A DNA stretch of 64,000 bases, taken from the NCBI RefSeq assembly GCF_017571475.1, contig NZ_JAGETW010000004.1, forward strand, positions 62,001-126,000, read 5' to 3'. Of the stretch, positions 51,275-61,532 are shown one piece after another (position 1 is the stretch's first letter; every line of letters starts with the position of its first letter). The notes below the pieces were generated by a model. That model saw nothing but the letters and a program-made list of their open reading frames with translations, ran no database searches and was not told the DNA's origin. This DNA comes from Thiomicrorhabdus sp. 6S3-12 (GTDB lineage: Bacteria > Pseudomonadota > Gammaproteobacteria > Thiomicrospirales > Thiomicrospiraceae). The translations under genes were made by a program, and so were the position numbers.

Positions 51275-51676
51275 ATGAATAGAATTTTGAACAAAGTATG
51301 GGGCTATTGGTTGATTACCGATCTTTTACTGATTCTTGAGGTAACGGTTTGGCAAGGTTACGGTTTGATGGCCGCAGCCGCATTGACGCTATTGCAGACT
51401 CTGCACTTTTTTACGGAAAATCCGAGAATTTCGGCGTTTCCGGTTCAGGTTCGTATCGCCTATCTGCTTTTATTGGTTATCGCTTTCTGGCCGCCGTTGT
51501 ACTGGCTACTGTATCCGGTAATCCTCGGGACAACCGCAATGGTACTGTTTGATTACTGCTTCCTGGCGCGCTTTATGTCTCTCATGCCCTGGAATCATAA
51601 TCAACGTTTCTCATGGTCGATGATCTATCAGACGTTTTTCAGCAAGCCTGTCGAAGGCTCTGTAATGAAGAATTGA
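51275..51676 (+). CDS. Small membrane protein, unrecognised
   Basis: 133 residues from the ATG at 51275 (the reading can extend to 51263). Four hydrophobic helices: about 8-26, 31-47, 66-82 and 86-105. It is rich in Trp and Leu (FWPPLYWLLYPVILGTTAMVLF). I do not recognise the family. It lies behind the operator-like promoter, so it is probably induced by something. Confidence 0.65.
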   Translation: MNRILNKVWGYWLITDLLLILEVTVWQGYGLMAAAALTLLQTLHFFTENPRISAFPVQVRIAYLLLLVIAFWPPLYWLLYPVILGTTAMVLFDYCFLARFMSLMPWNHNQRFSWSMIYQTFFSKPVEGSVMKN

Positions 51677-51774
51677 GATTTGATCTTCCGACTGGAGATC
51701 AGAAAGAATCCGTAATCAACTAACAGCAAAATCAGTCTTATTGATTTGAATCTGACTCTTATGAGTTCCTTTTT

Positions 51775-51806
51775 CCGCCGCAAATGCCAACTTGCGGCGG
51801 CTTTTT
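51775..51806 (+). terminator. Terminator after the small membrane protein gene
   Basis: Nine-pair stem CCGCCGCAA/TTGCGGCGG with an eight-base loop, then CTTTTTA. Confidence 0.85.
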
Positions 51807-51875
51807 ATAAGCAGAAAAATTTCGGCAGTTTGCCAAATCTGTCCCGCTTTTTCCTGCACAATCCTCTCTTAAGGG

Positions 51876-52493
51876 CTAAAAAGCGTTGACAGCCAATCCG
51901 ACAGCACTGATCAGCATAATCACTCCGGCAAAACGGTTCAGACTTCGCTCCAGAGCGTGACTCTGCAGCCAGCGCCTAGCCTGTGTCGCCAGTAAGGCGT
52001 AAAACGCCATTACCGCTGCTATCACACCGATAATGATCGAAGTTGCCAGAACCCCATCCTGCAAAGCAATCTGCTCGACGGAGAGAAACGTCTGTAAAAA
52101 ACCGATATAAAACAGTATCACTTTCGGGTCGGCAAAGATGGTCATGAACCCACACGCAAAACGAGCGCCCGCTGCAGAGATTTCGGCTTCGGAAACTTTG
52201 TCGGCACGGGGTTTTCTCGACCAGTAGCGCCATCCGAGCCAGCACAAATAGAAAACACCGAAAAGTTGAATTCCTTTGAAGACGAATGGAAACGCTTCAA
52301 ACACGGCGCTCATGCCGAACAGTGCCAACAATACAAACAGCAGATCGCCGCTGATGATCCCGAGAATAATCGGAACAGCGCTCCGGAAACCGGAGGCAAG
52401 TGATTGGGAAACCGTCAACAGAACACCCGGCCCGGGCGTGACGGCCAGAAAAAACATCGCAATCGCCAGAGCAACGGCACTGTATAAGGTCAT
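51876..52493 (-). CDS. LysE/RhtB-family exporter
   Basis: 205-residue inner-membrane protein with about six helices. The amino-terminal MFFLAVTPGPGVLLTVSQSLASG motif (TPGPG) is diagnostic, as is GDLLFVLLALFG. Members export amino acids such as lysine, threonine or homoserine lactone; the substrate here is not deducible. Confidence 0.9.
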   Translation of the reverse strand: MTLYSAVALAIAMFFLAVTPGPGVLLTVSQSLASGFRSAVPIILGIISGDLLFVLLALFGMSAVFEAFPFVFKGIQLFGVFYLCWLGWRYWSRKPRADKVSEAEISAAGARFACGFMTIFADPKVILFYIGFLQTFLSVEQIALQDGVLATSIIIGVIAAVMAFYALLATQARRWLQSHALERSLNRFAGVIMLISAVGLAVNAF

Positions 52494-52542
52494 AAATTTA
52501 CCGTAAATTTAAACCGGGCAAACAACAACGGCCTGCCGACCC

Positions 52543-53262
52543 TTAATCGGATAAATAATAGGTGACGGTTGAAACCACGCGTACTTTTTTGATATAGGGC
52601 GTATTCTTGTCGCGGGGGATAATGCTGAACTGCCCCTGAGAGGCGGATTTGATCTTGCCGAGAACGCTCGATGAATCTTTGGCGAATTTATTGGCCACTT
52701 CACGCGCATTGCGTGTTGCCTCTTCAACCATCTCAGGTTTAACCTCATTCAAGCGGGTAAACAGATATTCTGTTCTCGACTCGTAATTATTGCCGGAAAG
52801 AACCACGCCCTGCTTACCCAGCTCCGAAAGGCGACTCTGCAAGGCTCTGACCCGTTCAATATTATGGGAATAGACCGTGACCGTCTGCGAAGCGGTATAA
52901 CGGAATTCAGCGCGCCCCTGACCGCCGAACTGCTGAGCGAGTTTGTCGGTGATTCCCGGTGCGGAAAAAGAAATTTCCGATGTTTCCACACCACCCGTTT
53001 GCAGGAAAGCGCTGACTTTGCGGCTATTATCTTCCAACGTCTGATAAACCTTGGTCAGGTCGTTATCCGCAGCGGAGAACTTGATCGGCCAGATGACCAC
53101 ATCAGCAGGAAACTCTTTCTCAGCCAGACCTTTGACCGTTACCACCCGCTCATAGGACTTGTATTCGATTGCCGCTTTACCCAGCAGCCATCCCAGCAAC
53201 CCCAAAGCGATTACCAGACTGAAACCTAAAATCAGTGCACTCGATTTCGAATTCGCGGTCAT
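52543..53262 (-). CDS. SIMPL-domain (DUF541) protein
   Basis: 239 residues. One N-terminal membrane anchor or signal helix (LILGFSLVIALGLLGWLLG, about 8-28) leads to a periplasmic SIMPL/BP26-type domain with VVTVKGLAEKEFPADVVIW. Relatives are periplasmic oligomers of poorly known function, sometimes linked to oxidative stress. Confidence 0.82.
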   Translation of the reverse strand: MTANSKSSALILGFSLVIALGLLGWLLGKAAIEYKSYERVVTVKGLAEKEFPADVVIWPIKFSAADNDLTKVYQTLEDNSRKVSAFLQTGGVETSEISFSAPGITDKLAQQFGGQGRAEFRYTASQTVTVYSHNIERVRALQSRLSELGKQGVVLSGNNYESRTEYLFTRLNEVKPEMVEEATRNAREVANKFAKDSSSVLGKIKSASQGQFSIIPRDKNTPYIKKVRVVSTVTYYLSD

Positions 53263-53290
53263 ACGGCCTCCTGTTTTATGGACGCAAAAC

Positions 53291-53788
53291 TTATTCTACT
53301 TCCGTTTCACGTCGCTCTTTGCGTTTTTGAATTTCCAGCAGACGGGCCGCTTCGACCTGACCGTCCGGATCCGACAAGTAGGCGTAAGCGATTTCGAAAG
53401 CCCCCTGCTGGAATTTTTTCAGACCGGTTTCGGCAAACGCAACCGTCATCGGGTATTTTTTAAAAATCGCTTTCTGCTCGGTGGTATTCATCAGGCGAAC
53501 TTCGCAACAATCAATCAACTGAATCACCGCCTCTAGTTTAAAACCATTCGCACCACCGGCAAACTTGCCTTTTTTCATACGCTCGCGTACGACGATACGG
53601 TCGATTTTGTAATCTTCCACTAGTTTGACCAGACTCTTTTGAAAGTAGCGCAGATCGCCGGCGTTATCCGGATTGCGACATTCAATCCGGCGCGCGCGGC
53701 ACTCCGGCAGATAAAACATTCCGGTACTGTATTCCACTAAAGCGACAATCGCGTCATTACCGCTCAGTTCGACTCCTAAAACTCGCAT
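53291..53788 (-). CDS. DUF3010 family protein
   Basis: 165 residues from the second methionine (MRVLGVELSGNDAIVALVEY). The alternative start is two codons earlier. The RuvC/RNase H-like beginning GVELSGNDA and the later blocks KIDRIVVRERMKKGKFAGGA and FEIAYAYLSDP are typical of DUF3010. Function unknown. The C-terminus is a charged helix (LLEIQKRKERRETEVE). Confidence 0.78.
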   Translation of the reverse strand: MRVLGVELSGNDAIVALVEYSTGMFYLPECRARRIECRNPDNAGDLRYFQKSLVKLVEDYKIDRIVVRERMKKGKFAGGANGFKLEAVIQLIDCCEVRLMNTTEQKAIFKKYPMTVAFAETGLKKFQQGAFEIAYAYLSDPDGQVEAARLLEIQKRKERRETEVE

Positions 53789-53878
53789 TTGCATTTTCCT
53801 TATCTCTTTTTACCACTCTCGGCCCCTGCATGCGTTCGATATATTCTTTCGAACGGCCGGAGCATGTCGCGGTAAAAC

Positions 53879-53902
53879 AAAAAAGGCGACCGAAGCCGCC
53901 TT
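53879..53902 (-). terminator. Terminator after glnS
   Basis: Stem AAGGCG/CGCCTT. The minus-strand reading continues into a T-run. Confidence 0.8.
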
Positions 53903-53908
53903 AACGAT

Positions 53909-55588
53909 TTATTTGTTCTGTGACCAGGTATCTCTCAGAGCCACAGTTCGGTTGAAGACCAGACGGTCGGTGATTTTATTGTCACGACAGAAGTAGCCTT
54001 CGCGCTCACACTGATATGCCTGCTCGACCGGCGCATCCGCCATACCCGGCTCGACAAATCCGTTCTTGGTAATCAGTGAACCCGGATTCAATACCGCTTC
54101 AAAATCTGTTTCCTTGGCCGGGTTCGGTACAGTGAACAGACGGTCGTAAACGCGGAACTCGGCCGGCAGAGCCTTAGTCGCTTCGACAAAGTGAATTACG
54201 CCTTTTACCTTGCGTCCGTCCGCCGGATTCTTGCCTCGGGTATCCGGGTCATAAGAACAGTAAACGGTCGTAATATTGCCATCGGCATCGGTTTCATAGC
54301 GCTCGGCCTTGATAATATAGGCGTTGCGCAGACGCACTTCCTTGTCGATCGCAAGACGCATAAACTTGCGGTTCGGCGCTTCCGGCTCGAAATCTGCGCG
54401 ATCGATATACAGCTCACGGCCAAAGAAGATTTCACGCTTTCCCATCGCTTCATTCTGCGGGTGAACCGGAGCTTGAATGGATTCGACTTCCCCTTCAGGA
54501 TAGTTTTCGACCACCAGTTTGATCGGATCCATCACCGCCATAGTTCGCGGTGCAACCACATTCAAGTCGTCGCGGATCGCCGCTTCAAGAATGCCCATTT
54601 CGGTCATGCTGTCCACTTTGGAAATACCGATACGCTCTGCAAAATCGCGCAGGGAAGCCGGTGTATAACCGCGGCGGCGCATACCGGAAATTGTCGGCAT
54701 TCGCGGATCGTCCCAGCCATCAACCAGCTTGTCGTTAACCAGTTGGTGCAGCATACGCTTGGACATCACGGTATATTCCAGATTCAAACGCGAAAACTCG
54801 TACTGAAACGGGCGATCCGGACGGGAAAAATCATCCAGATGATCCAGAAGCCAGTCGTAGATTCGACGGTTATCCTGGAATTCCAGAGTACATAAAGAGT
54901 GCGTCACGCCTTCAATGCCGTCGGAAATACAGTGTGCGAAATCGTACATCGGATAAATGCACCACTTGTCGCCGGTCTGATGATGGGTTTCAAAACGCAC
55001 ACGATACAAAGTTGGATCGCGCATACACATGAATGAAGAGGCCATATCGATCTTGGCACGCAGAACACACTCACCCTCTTTAAAACCGCCGGCGCGCATT
55101 TTTTCGAACAGCGCCAGGTTTTCTTCCGGCGAAGTATCGCGATACGGACTGTTTTTACCAGGTTCTTTCAGACTTCCTCGGTATTCGCGCGTCTCTTCGG
55201 CATTTAGGAAACAGACATACGCCAGTCCCTTATTAATCAATTCGACCGCGTACTGGTAGAACTTCTCGAAATAGTTCGATGAGTATTTGATGTCACCGGC
55301 CCACTTGAAGCCCAGCCACTGCACATCACGTTTAATCGATTCAACATACTCCATATCCTCTTTGGCCGGATTGGTATCGTCGAAACGCAGGTTGCATTCT
55401 CCCTGGTAATCTTCCGCCAGTCCGAAATTCAGACAGATTGATTTGGCGTGCCCGATATGCAGATAGCCGTTCGGTTCAGGCGGGAAACGGGTTCTGACCG
55501 ATTGGTATTTATTTTTCGCTAAATCGTCATTAATGATATTACGGATAAAATTAACAGGACGTTCGATCGCTTCCGGCTTATTACTCAT
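53909..55588 (-). CDS. glnS: Glutaminyl-tRNA synthetase
   Basis: Charges tRNA-Gln. The start at [15 protein letters not shown] (55588) gives 559 residues (E. coli 554). Class I signature motifs are [12 protein letters not shown] and the KMSKS equivalent [15 protein letters not shown] and [15 protein letters not shown] are specific to GlnRS/GluRS. The two beta-barrel anticodon domains follow. The longer reading adds 16 unrelated residues. Confidence 0.97.
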   Translation of the reverse strand: MSNKPEAIERPVNFIRNIINDDLAKNKYQSVRTRFPPEPNGYLHIGHAKSICLNFGLAEDYQGECNLRFDDTNPAKEDMEYVESIKRDVQWLGFKWAGDIKYSSNYFEKFYQYAVELINKGLAYVCFLNAEETREYRGSLKEPGKNSPYRDTSPEENLALFEKMRAGGFKEGECVLRAKIDMASSFMCMRDPTLYRVRFETHHQTGDKWCIYPMYDFAHCISDGIEGVTHSLCTLEFQDNRRIYDWLLDHLDDFSRPDRPFQYEFSRLNLEYTVMSKRMLHQLVNDKLVDGWDDPRMPTISGMRRRGYTPASLRDFAERIGISKVDSMTEMGILEAAIRDDLNVVAPRTMAVMDPIKLVVENYPEGEVESIQAPVHPQNEAMGKREIFFGRELYIDRADFEPEAPNRKFMRLAIDKEVRLRNAYIIKAERYETDADGNITTVYCSYDPDTRGKNPADGRKVKGVIHFVEATKALPAEFRVYDRLFTVPNPAKETDFEAVLNPGSLITKNGFVEPGMADAPVEQAYQCEREGYFCRDNKITDRLVFNRTVALRDTWSQNK

Positions 55589-55745
55589 GGAAATATCTAA
55601 CCTATAAACAAACTCATCAAGAAAAACGGGCCGCAAAACGGCCCTCTCATTATTGCGCGTGATTATAGCATAGGGCTTATAACGAGTGCGTTTTAAGGTA
55701 AGGCATTTTTATCGACAATAAGGTTTGCAATGCACCGTAAAACTG

Positions 55746-56063
55746 TTATTCGACAAGATAAGCCATCAGATGAATATGCAGCTTTTCGAGAACGTGAATA
55801 TTTTCCCGACACTTCTCATGATCGTACAGGGGATCCTCGAGTGCGGCTTTGTTGAGTTTCCACAGATGACGGCAGGTATGAATCGTGACGCGAAGTTCGT
55901 AAGCGGACGGATTGCCGACCTCTTCCCAGTCACATGGAAGCATCAGCTCCTCTTTACCGCGAAAAGGAACCACTTTGCGTTCGTCGGAACCGATATTACG
56001 CTCGGCTCGGGATTCTGTTTTTTCAGGTAAAGTCGCAGGGGTCAGTACAGATATGCTTGCCAT
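55746..56063 (-). CDS. Small unrecognised protein
   Basis: 105 residues from the ATG at 56063, with an AAGGAGA-type ribosome site. A polar N-terminus (1-40) leads to a helical half with LRVTIHTCRHLWKLNKA and HVLEKLHIHLMAYLVE. Several His and Cys residues suggest metal or heme handling but no motif is clear. Transcribed alone. Confidence 0.6.
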   Translation of the reverse strand: MASISVLTPATLPEKTESRAERNIGSDERKVVPFRGKEELMLPCDWEEVGNPSAYELRVTIHTCRHLWKLNKAALEDPLYDHEKCRENIHVLEKLHIHLMAYLVE

Positions 56064-56598
56064 AGAAAGCTCTCCTTCTACTAAATGCTTTTATTGCTTT
56101 TAATGCTATAAATTTTTAATGACCTTACCTCTGGCTCCAGTATAAAAACCGCTAGCCTTCACAGAAATAACTTTTTGTAATCACTCTCTTTTAAAAAATT
56201 AATATTAAATCCCGAAATCGAATCTCTGACCTGAGGTCAGAAAACAAGAAACCAAAGCAGGGAAACGCTCTACAGACGCATCCACCCGGCTCATTTGGAA
56301 CCTGCACCGGTATTCAAAGCAAAAGCCGCACCAGCCGCAATTGAATCGCACTCAACAGGTTTAATCGGCGTGAGGAAATACCGGTACAAGGAGCTATAAG
56401 CCGTAACCAACCTGCGAAAGCGGATTCTCACGCATTCAAACAGTCAGGATAATAGGAAAATAAACAGTATAGAAAACGGACCCCCCCTTACCGCAGCGTA
56501 AGAGAGCTGAAAAGAGGCTAAGTAGATGATCTAGCGAAGAAAGGCGGCGGGTAATGTGGGTAAAGAGGCTAAGCTAAGCTAAGCCAATCCGAGCCAAG
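56064..56598. other. Gene-free region with palindrome and short repeats
   Basis: 535 bases without a credible gene. It contains the perfect palindrome TCTGACCT-G-AGGTCAGA (56225-56241), a seven-C run (56481-56487), a direct repeat AAAGAGGCTAAG (56511-56522 and 56562-56573), and a tandem AAGCT-type run right after the second copy. The palindrome may be an operator for the small gene at 55746 but lies about 160 bases upstream of its start. Confidence 0.5.
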
Positions 56599-57396
56599 CT
56601 ACGCTTGCTGAGCCTGGAAGTCGATCTTAAACTGCTTGGCGACCCTGCCACTGCGTCCGCCCCGTAATGAAGCAAAGCGAATCGCCAAACGGTGCAACTC
56701 TGCGCGATCGCCGCAATAATCGGCAAACAGAGCGTCGATCATCTGCAGGTACAGATCCTGTGCCGGCGCATAGAAAGAGAGACTGAGCCCGAAACGATCT
56801 GCTAAAGACAATCCCTCTTCGATCGCATCGCCGTAATGAAGCTCGCCGTTAGCGGCGACTGTAACCGACTGGTTATCTTGCTGTGTTTCCGGAATTAGAT
56901 GACGCCGATTGGACGTTGCCATCATCAGAATATTCTCCGGCGGCAGCTCAATCGAACCTTCCATCAGCACTTTCAAATAGCGATAGCGCTTATCGCCGGC
57001 CTCAAAACTTAGGTCGTCGCAATACAAAATGAACTTCCAAGGCAACTCGCGCAGTTGCGCGCTAATCTCCGGAAGGTCATGAATATCGTCCTTTTCCAGC
57101 TCGACGACACGCAAACCTTGAGCACCGTAGGCGTTAAGCGCGGCCTTGATCAATGAGGATTTCCCAGTGCCCCGAGCGCCCCAGAGCAGAACATGATTGG
57201 CGGGAAGGCCGTTTAAAAACGCCTGAATATTACGATTGAAACGGCGTTTCTGTTCTTCGATTCCGAGCAGCTCATGCATGTCGATCGGGTCAAGTGCTCT
57301 GACGCCGCGTAACGTTTGCTTGCGGCCGGACCATACCGCTGCCAGCGTCTTGTTCCAATCAACCTGTTCAGCCGTTCCCGGCATAGATTCAGGCAT
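56599..57396 (-). CDS. DUF815-family AAA+ ATPase
   Basis: 265 residues. Walker A is GARGTGKSSLI (about 74-84), Walker B is FILYCDDLSFE, followed by ATSNRRHLIPE (sensor 1 region) and DRFGLSLSFY. The family (DUF815, YjeE/IraD unrelated) is conserved but uncharacterised. It starts six bases after the transporter gene, so the two are co-transcribed. Confidence 0.85.
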   Translation of the reverse strand: MPESMPGTAEQVDWNKTLAAVWSGRKQTLRGVRALDPIDMHELLGIEEQKRRFNRNIQAFLNGLPANHVLLWGARGTGKSSLIKAALNAYGAQGLRVVELEKDDIHDLPEISAQLRELPWKFILYCDDLSFEAGDKRYRYLKVLMEGSIELPPENILMMATSNRRHLIPETQQDNQSVTVAANGELHYGDAIEEGLSLADRFGLSLSFYAPAQDLYLQMIDALFADYCGDRAELHRLAIRFASLRGGRSGRVAKQFKIDFQAQQA

Positions 57397-57401
57397 ATTA
57401 A

Positions 57402-58388
57402 TTAACTCCCTGAAAGTGAGTGTGGATCCGGATGATTGTCGATCAGGTGCGTTTCAAACTCACGCAGACGTTTGATCACCGAGAGGAATTTGGTGATATC
57501 GGTCCAACGGTCGATAAAGAAGCTGAAACCTTCGTTCACTTTACCGAAAGCGTTACCGGTCTGAGTGACAACCCCAAGCGTAATAATCCCGCCGAACAGA
57601 GACGGTGCCATCATCAGATACGGCAGCACAATCATCAGCTGGCCGTAAATATTCGACCAAAGATTGAAATAGGTGTAATGGTTGAACAGACGGAAGTAAT
57701 TCGGGCGCAGTCCCAGAAATAACTCCGCCAGTGTCGGCAAACTGGCATAGCTTTTATCGTCTTCGGAATACACCAGGTGTTTGCGGTAATGCGCTTCGAC
57801 ACGCTGATTATTGTATTCCAGCCCCGGCAATTTGATTCCGACCAGAAAAGAGATCAGAACCGCTCCGAGCGAAGTCAGAAAAGCGATCCATACCAGCACG
57901 CCGGGAATTTCGGACAGCCATGGAATATTAATCTGTTCGGAAAGCGCCCAAAGAATCGGGATAAAGGCGATCAGGGTCAGCAATGAGCGGAAAAAGCCCA
58001 AACCAAGGGATTCCAGCGCATTGGCAAACTGATAGGTATCTTCCTGAATACGCTGCGACGCCCCTTCGATATTCCCAGGATGCGAGCTCCAGTAAGGCAA
58101 GTAATAGAAAGTGATCGCCTGACGCCAGCGGAAAGCATAATGGCGTGCAAAATAGCTGGAGACGATAGCGGCAAAAATATACGGGATGGCGATATACAGA
58201 AACTGCACCATCTTTTCCCAGAAAGCATCGATATCATTTGCTGCCTGAAGAATATCGTAAAACTCTTTATACCACTGGTTGAGCTGGACGGTCATCTCGA
58301 CTTGAAAAACCACCAGAGCGAGAAGAAACAACAATCCGCCCCATGCCCAGAGTGCCCATTCTCGGGTTCCGAAAAAACTCTTTAACAT
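57402..58388 (-). CDS. SbmA/BacA-family peptide transporter
   Basis: 328 residues, shorter than E. coli SbmA (406) mainly at the N-terminus. Multiple helices and the blocks HYAFRWRQAITFYYLPYW, IEGASQRIQEDTYQFA, GIKLPGLEYNNQRVEAHYRK, LVYSEDD and FRLFNHYTYFN align well with SbmA. The homodimeric inner-membrane protein takes up peptides and peptide antibiotics using the proton gradient. Confidence 0.88.
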   Translation of the reverse strand: MLKSFFGTREWALWAWGGLLFLLALVVFQVEMTVQLNQWYKEFYDILQAANDIDAFWEKMVQFLYIAIPYIFAAIVSSYFARHYAFRWRQAITFYYLPYWSSHPGNIEGASQRIQEDTYQFANALESLGLGFFRSLLTLIAFIPILWALSEQINIPWLSEIPGVLVWIAFLTSLGAVLISFLVGIKLPGLEYNNQRVEAHYRKHLVYSEDDKSYASLPTLAELFLGLRPNYFRLFNHYTYFNLWSNIYGQLMIVLPYLMMAPSLFGGIITLGVVTQTGNAFGKVNEGFSFFIDRWTDITKFLSVIKRLREFETHLIDNHPDPHSLSGS

Positions 58389-58521
58389 AGCCTTGCAATA
58401 GCCCTTTTATTGTTTAAACGACAATCCTGTCGCAACTGATTCGGATACTTGCGAACAATACAATCTTAAGCATTTGCTGCATGTAAAGAATGGCGAAAAG
58501 CTTAAAAAGCCTTGTTCGCTT

Positions 58522-59088
58522 TTAATGCTGTTGAGGTTCCGAATAATGAAGTTTCAGCAGCTTGACTACCTTATCGCCGCCCTTCTCGCGAAAACGGTAG
58601 AAAGTCGGTTCTTCGCCGATACGGTCATAGTTCTCTTCCATATAGTGCATGCGGTCGTCGTGATACTGACGCAGAATCGACTGATCCGCCGTCCAACCTT
58701 TCGGGAAAGCCGCTTTTTGCGCCGCAGCCGACCCCTTCAAAGAGGCCATACAGACCAGCAGATCATCCTTGGTTTTCTGAAAAGTAACGGTCAACCAGGG
58801 GCACAGCACTTCCAGCTCACCATACTGGGTCAGCATCACCATATCGCCCGCCTGCTCTTCGCCGTCGACCTCGATACGCTCTTTCATACCAGCCTGTACC
58901 AACTGCTTCCAAAGCGCCTGCATTTCATCCAGCTTCAGAAAACCGATCCGCAGAAGATCCTGATCCGCACAAACCGCCCCCGGATACAGTTCTGCTCCGA
59001 CACTTTGCAAAGCCTCCTGCGCCTGCGCATTCCGCAAAGCCTCTTGCTTATTAATGATAATTGAATAACCTTCAACCAAAACTGCCAT
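58522..59088 (-). CDS. Unrecognised soluble protein
   Basis: 188 residues, mainly alpha/beta, no signal peptide. It begins MAVLVEGYSIIINKQEAL and contains CPWLTVTFQKTKDDLLVCMASL and EPTFYRFREKGGDKV near the end. Family not recognised. Single-gene unit; terminator not obvious. Confidence 0.65.
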   Translation of the reverse strand: MAVLVEGYSIIINKQEALRNAQAQEALQSVGAELYPGAVCADQDLLRIGFLKLDEMQALWKQLVQAGMKERIEVDGEEQAGDMVMLTQYGELEVLCPWLTVTFQKTKDDLLVCMASLKGSAAAQKAAFPKGWTADQSILRQYHDDRMHYMEENYDRIGEEPTFYRFREKGGDKVVKLLKLHYSEPQQH

Positions 59089-59205
59089 GGAAAACTCCTG
59101 TTTTACGGATTTATCAAGTGTTCAGCCCGCATCCCCCGACAGTGCGAAACTTTTCAAAAAAGGGAATAATAAAACGATTCGTCGCAGAGATAAACCTTAA
59201 GACAC

Positions 59206-60378
59206 CTATCGGCACTCTCGCGCGGAAAGAACATTCGGCAAAGCCCGCAACGCATCCAGCAGCGATTCATCGATATCGGCACGCAGATCAATCAGCGTAT
59301 AGGCAATTTCCCCACGGGATTTGTTAAGCATATCTTCGATGTTAAGTTCCCTGCGACCAAGCGTTTCGGTAATCTCGGCGAGAATCCCAGCCTGATTGCG
59401 GTTAACGATTGCCAGACGGCGAATACCGTCACCTTTCGGTTCGATTGAGACATCCGGCAGATTCACCGAATTCTGAACGCTGCCCTGTTCCAAATAGCTC
59501 TTTAAGTTACGGATAACCTGAATGGCCGAAAGTTCCTCCGCTTCAAGCGTCGAGGCTCCCAAGTGCGGGAAGCTGAGAACATTCGGCAGACCCAGCAGTT
59601 CCTCATTCGGAAAGTCGCTGACGTAGGCATGCAGATAGTGATTGTTCAGGTGCGTTTTGAGCGCCTGTTCATCGACAATTTCGCCACGCGAGAAATTGAG
59701 CAGAATTGCGCCTTTCGGCAGGAGCGCAAGACGGCTGGCATTCAGCATCCCCTTGGTTGAATCCAGTAGAGGGACATGAATAGTCACCACATCGCTGGCC
59801 TGCAAGAGACTTTCCAAGCGTTCGCACTGATGAACTGCGGAGTTCAAGTGCCAGGCGTGATGAACCGAAATCACCGGATCATAACCATACACTTCCATCC
59901 CCATTCCGATCGCGGCATTGGCAACCTTGACACCAATGGCGCCAAGACCGATTACGCCGAGCTTGCGCCCGGCCAGTTCAAAGCCGGAAAAACGTTTTTT
60001 ACCGCTTTCGACCTGGGCCGCGAGATCGCCTGCGGATGAATCCAGATGTTTTGCATAATCGGCCGCGGTATAGAGATTTCGCGCCGCCATCAGCATCGCC
60101 GCCATCACCAGTTCTTTAACCGCATTGGCATTGGCCCCGGGCGCGTTAAAAACCGCAATACCGGCTTCGCTCAGACTTTGTACCGGAATATTATTGACCC
60201 CGACACCGGCTCTGGCGACCGCTTGAAGATGGGATCCCGTTTGCAGTGCATGCATATCCGCCGAACGGACGATAATCGCTTCGGCGTCCTCGCTCTGTTC
60301 CGTCAAGCGGTACGACGGTTCGTTGAGTAACGCCAGCCCCTTTTCTGAAATTTGGTTTAATACTCGAATCTTTTTCAT
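59206..60378 (-). CDS. serA: D-3-phosphoglycerate dehydrogenase (SerA-like)
   Basis: First step of serine synthesis, 3-phosphoglycerate to 3-phosphohydroxypyruvate with NAD+. 390 residues. The Rossmann GxGxxG is LGVIGLGAIG (about 148-157), followed by the R-E-H-type catalytic area (NFSRGEIVDEQAL; FPHLGAST). A C-terminal ACT domain (RLAIVNRNQAGILAEITETLG) gives serine feedback. It is slightly shorter than E. coli SerA (410). Confidence 0.92.
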   Translation of the reverse strand: MKKIRVLNQISEKGLALLNEPSYRLTEQSEDAEAIIVRSADMHALQTGSHLQAVARAGVGVNNIPVQSLSEAGIAVFNAPGANANAVKELVMAAMLMAARNLYTAADYAKHLDSSAGDLAAQVESGKKRFSGFELAGRKLGVIGLGAIGVKVANAAIGMGMEVYGYDPVISVHHAWHLNSAVHQCERLESLLQASDVVTIHVPLLDSTKGMLNASRLALLPKGAILLNFSRGEIVDEQALKTHLNNHYLHAYVSDFPNEELLGLPNVLSFPHLGASTLEAEELSAIQVIRNLKSYLEQGSVQNSVNLPDVSIEPKGDGIRRLAIVNRNQAGILAEITETLGRRELNIEDMLNKSRGEIAYTLIDLRADIDESLLDALRALPNVLSARECR

Positions 60379-60653
60379 GCCGACTCCGGACCCCGCTCCG
60401 TTTATTCTTAGTAATCCAATAGGCTTCTGTAGAGTTTAATCGCAATTGCTTCCGAAACCAGCAGAAAAGCGCTAATTACGGCAAATTCGACCAGCAGCGC
60501 CGATTACGATGTCCGCCTGTTCATCAGCGGCAAAACGAAATAAAAGACTAACAAAAAGGATGCCACCGGCATAAAACAGAGTAAAATGCTTTAGCTTCAA
60601 AACCTTGCCGCGAACTTTCAGGCAATTTGACTCTTTTTCTACAGGTTTTCGTT

Positions 60654-61490
60654 ATGCTGAGTTACCTTCACTCCTTCCATGCAGGCAATTTTGCCGATGT
60701 TCTCAAACACCTTGTCAGTACTCAAATCCTTCAGTACCTGACGCAAAAGCCCAAACCCCTTTACTATCTGGACACCCATTCAAGCAGCGGCGCTTTTCAG
60801 CTGGAACATCGTGAAGCTCAGAAAAACCAGGAATACCTCAACGGCATTGCAAAACTCTGGTCCATGTCAACACCTCCTGCCGCGCTTGAAAGTTACCTTA
60901 AATTGGTCAAAGAGTTTAACGGAGGAGCGGAGCTGAAACGTTATCCGGGCTCGCCCTGGTTTGCACAGGCGCTGCTGCGGGAAACGGATCGTGCGCACCT
61001 GTTCGAACTGCATCCGCGCGAATACAAGCTGTGCAAAAACAACTTCGCCGATGATCGCCGCTTCAAGGTGTTCAACAGCGACGGATTTCACGCCTGCCTG
61101 TCGCAGTTACCGCCGAAAGAAAAACGCGGTTTTATTTTGATGGATCCACCCTATGAAGTTAAACAGGACTACGACACCGCCGTGGATGCGCTGACCAAGG
61201 CGCACAAGAAATTTGCGACCGGAACTTACGCCCTCTGGTATCCGGTGGTCGAACGCAAACGCATTGATCGTATCGAAAAGCGTTTTCGCGATAGCGGGAT
61301 TCGCAACATTCAACTGTTTGAACTGGGCATCGCCGACGACCGAGAAATCGGTATGACAGCCAGCGGCATGATTGTCATTAATCCGCCATGGATACTCAAA
61401 TCCGAACTGGACACAGTGTTACCTCTATTGGCCAAAACACTCGGCGGTAACAAGGGGTTCTATCGCAGCGAGCAACTGGTCGAAGAATAG
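60654..61490 (+). CDS. rlmJ: 23S rRNA (adenine-2030-N6)-methyltransferase RlmJ
   Basis: The start at MLSYLHSFHAGNFADVLKH (60654) gives 278 residues. The class I methyltransferase core includes LDTHSSSGAFQL and the catalytic D-P-P-Y motif in ILMDPPYEVKQDY. The N-terminal FHAGNFADVLKH block is specific to RlmJ. Confidence 0.94.
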   Translation: MLSYLHSFHAGNFADVLKHLVSTQILQYLTQKPKPLYYLDTHSSSGAFQLEHREAQKNQEYLNGIAKLWSMSTPPAALESYLKLVKEFNGGAELKRYPGSPWFAQALLRETDRAHLFELHPREYKLCKNNFADDRRFKVFNSDGFHACLSQLPPKEKRGFILMDPPYEVKQDYDTAVDALTKAHKKFATGTYALWYPVVERKRIDRIEKRFRDSGIRNIQLFELGIADDREIGMTASGMIVINPPWILKSELDTVLPLLAKTLGGNKGFYRSEQLVEE

Positions 61491-61532
61491 TCTGTTCGCA
61501 TAGCGTTTTTTTTAACGCACCGGACCCAGTTT

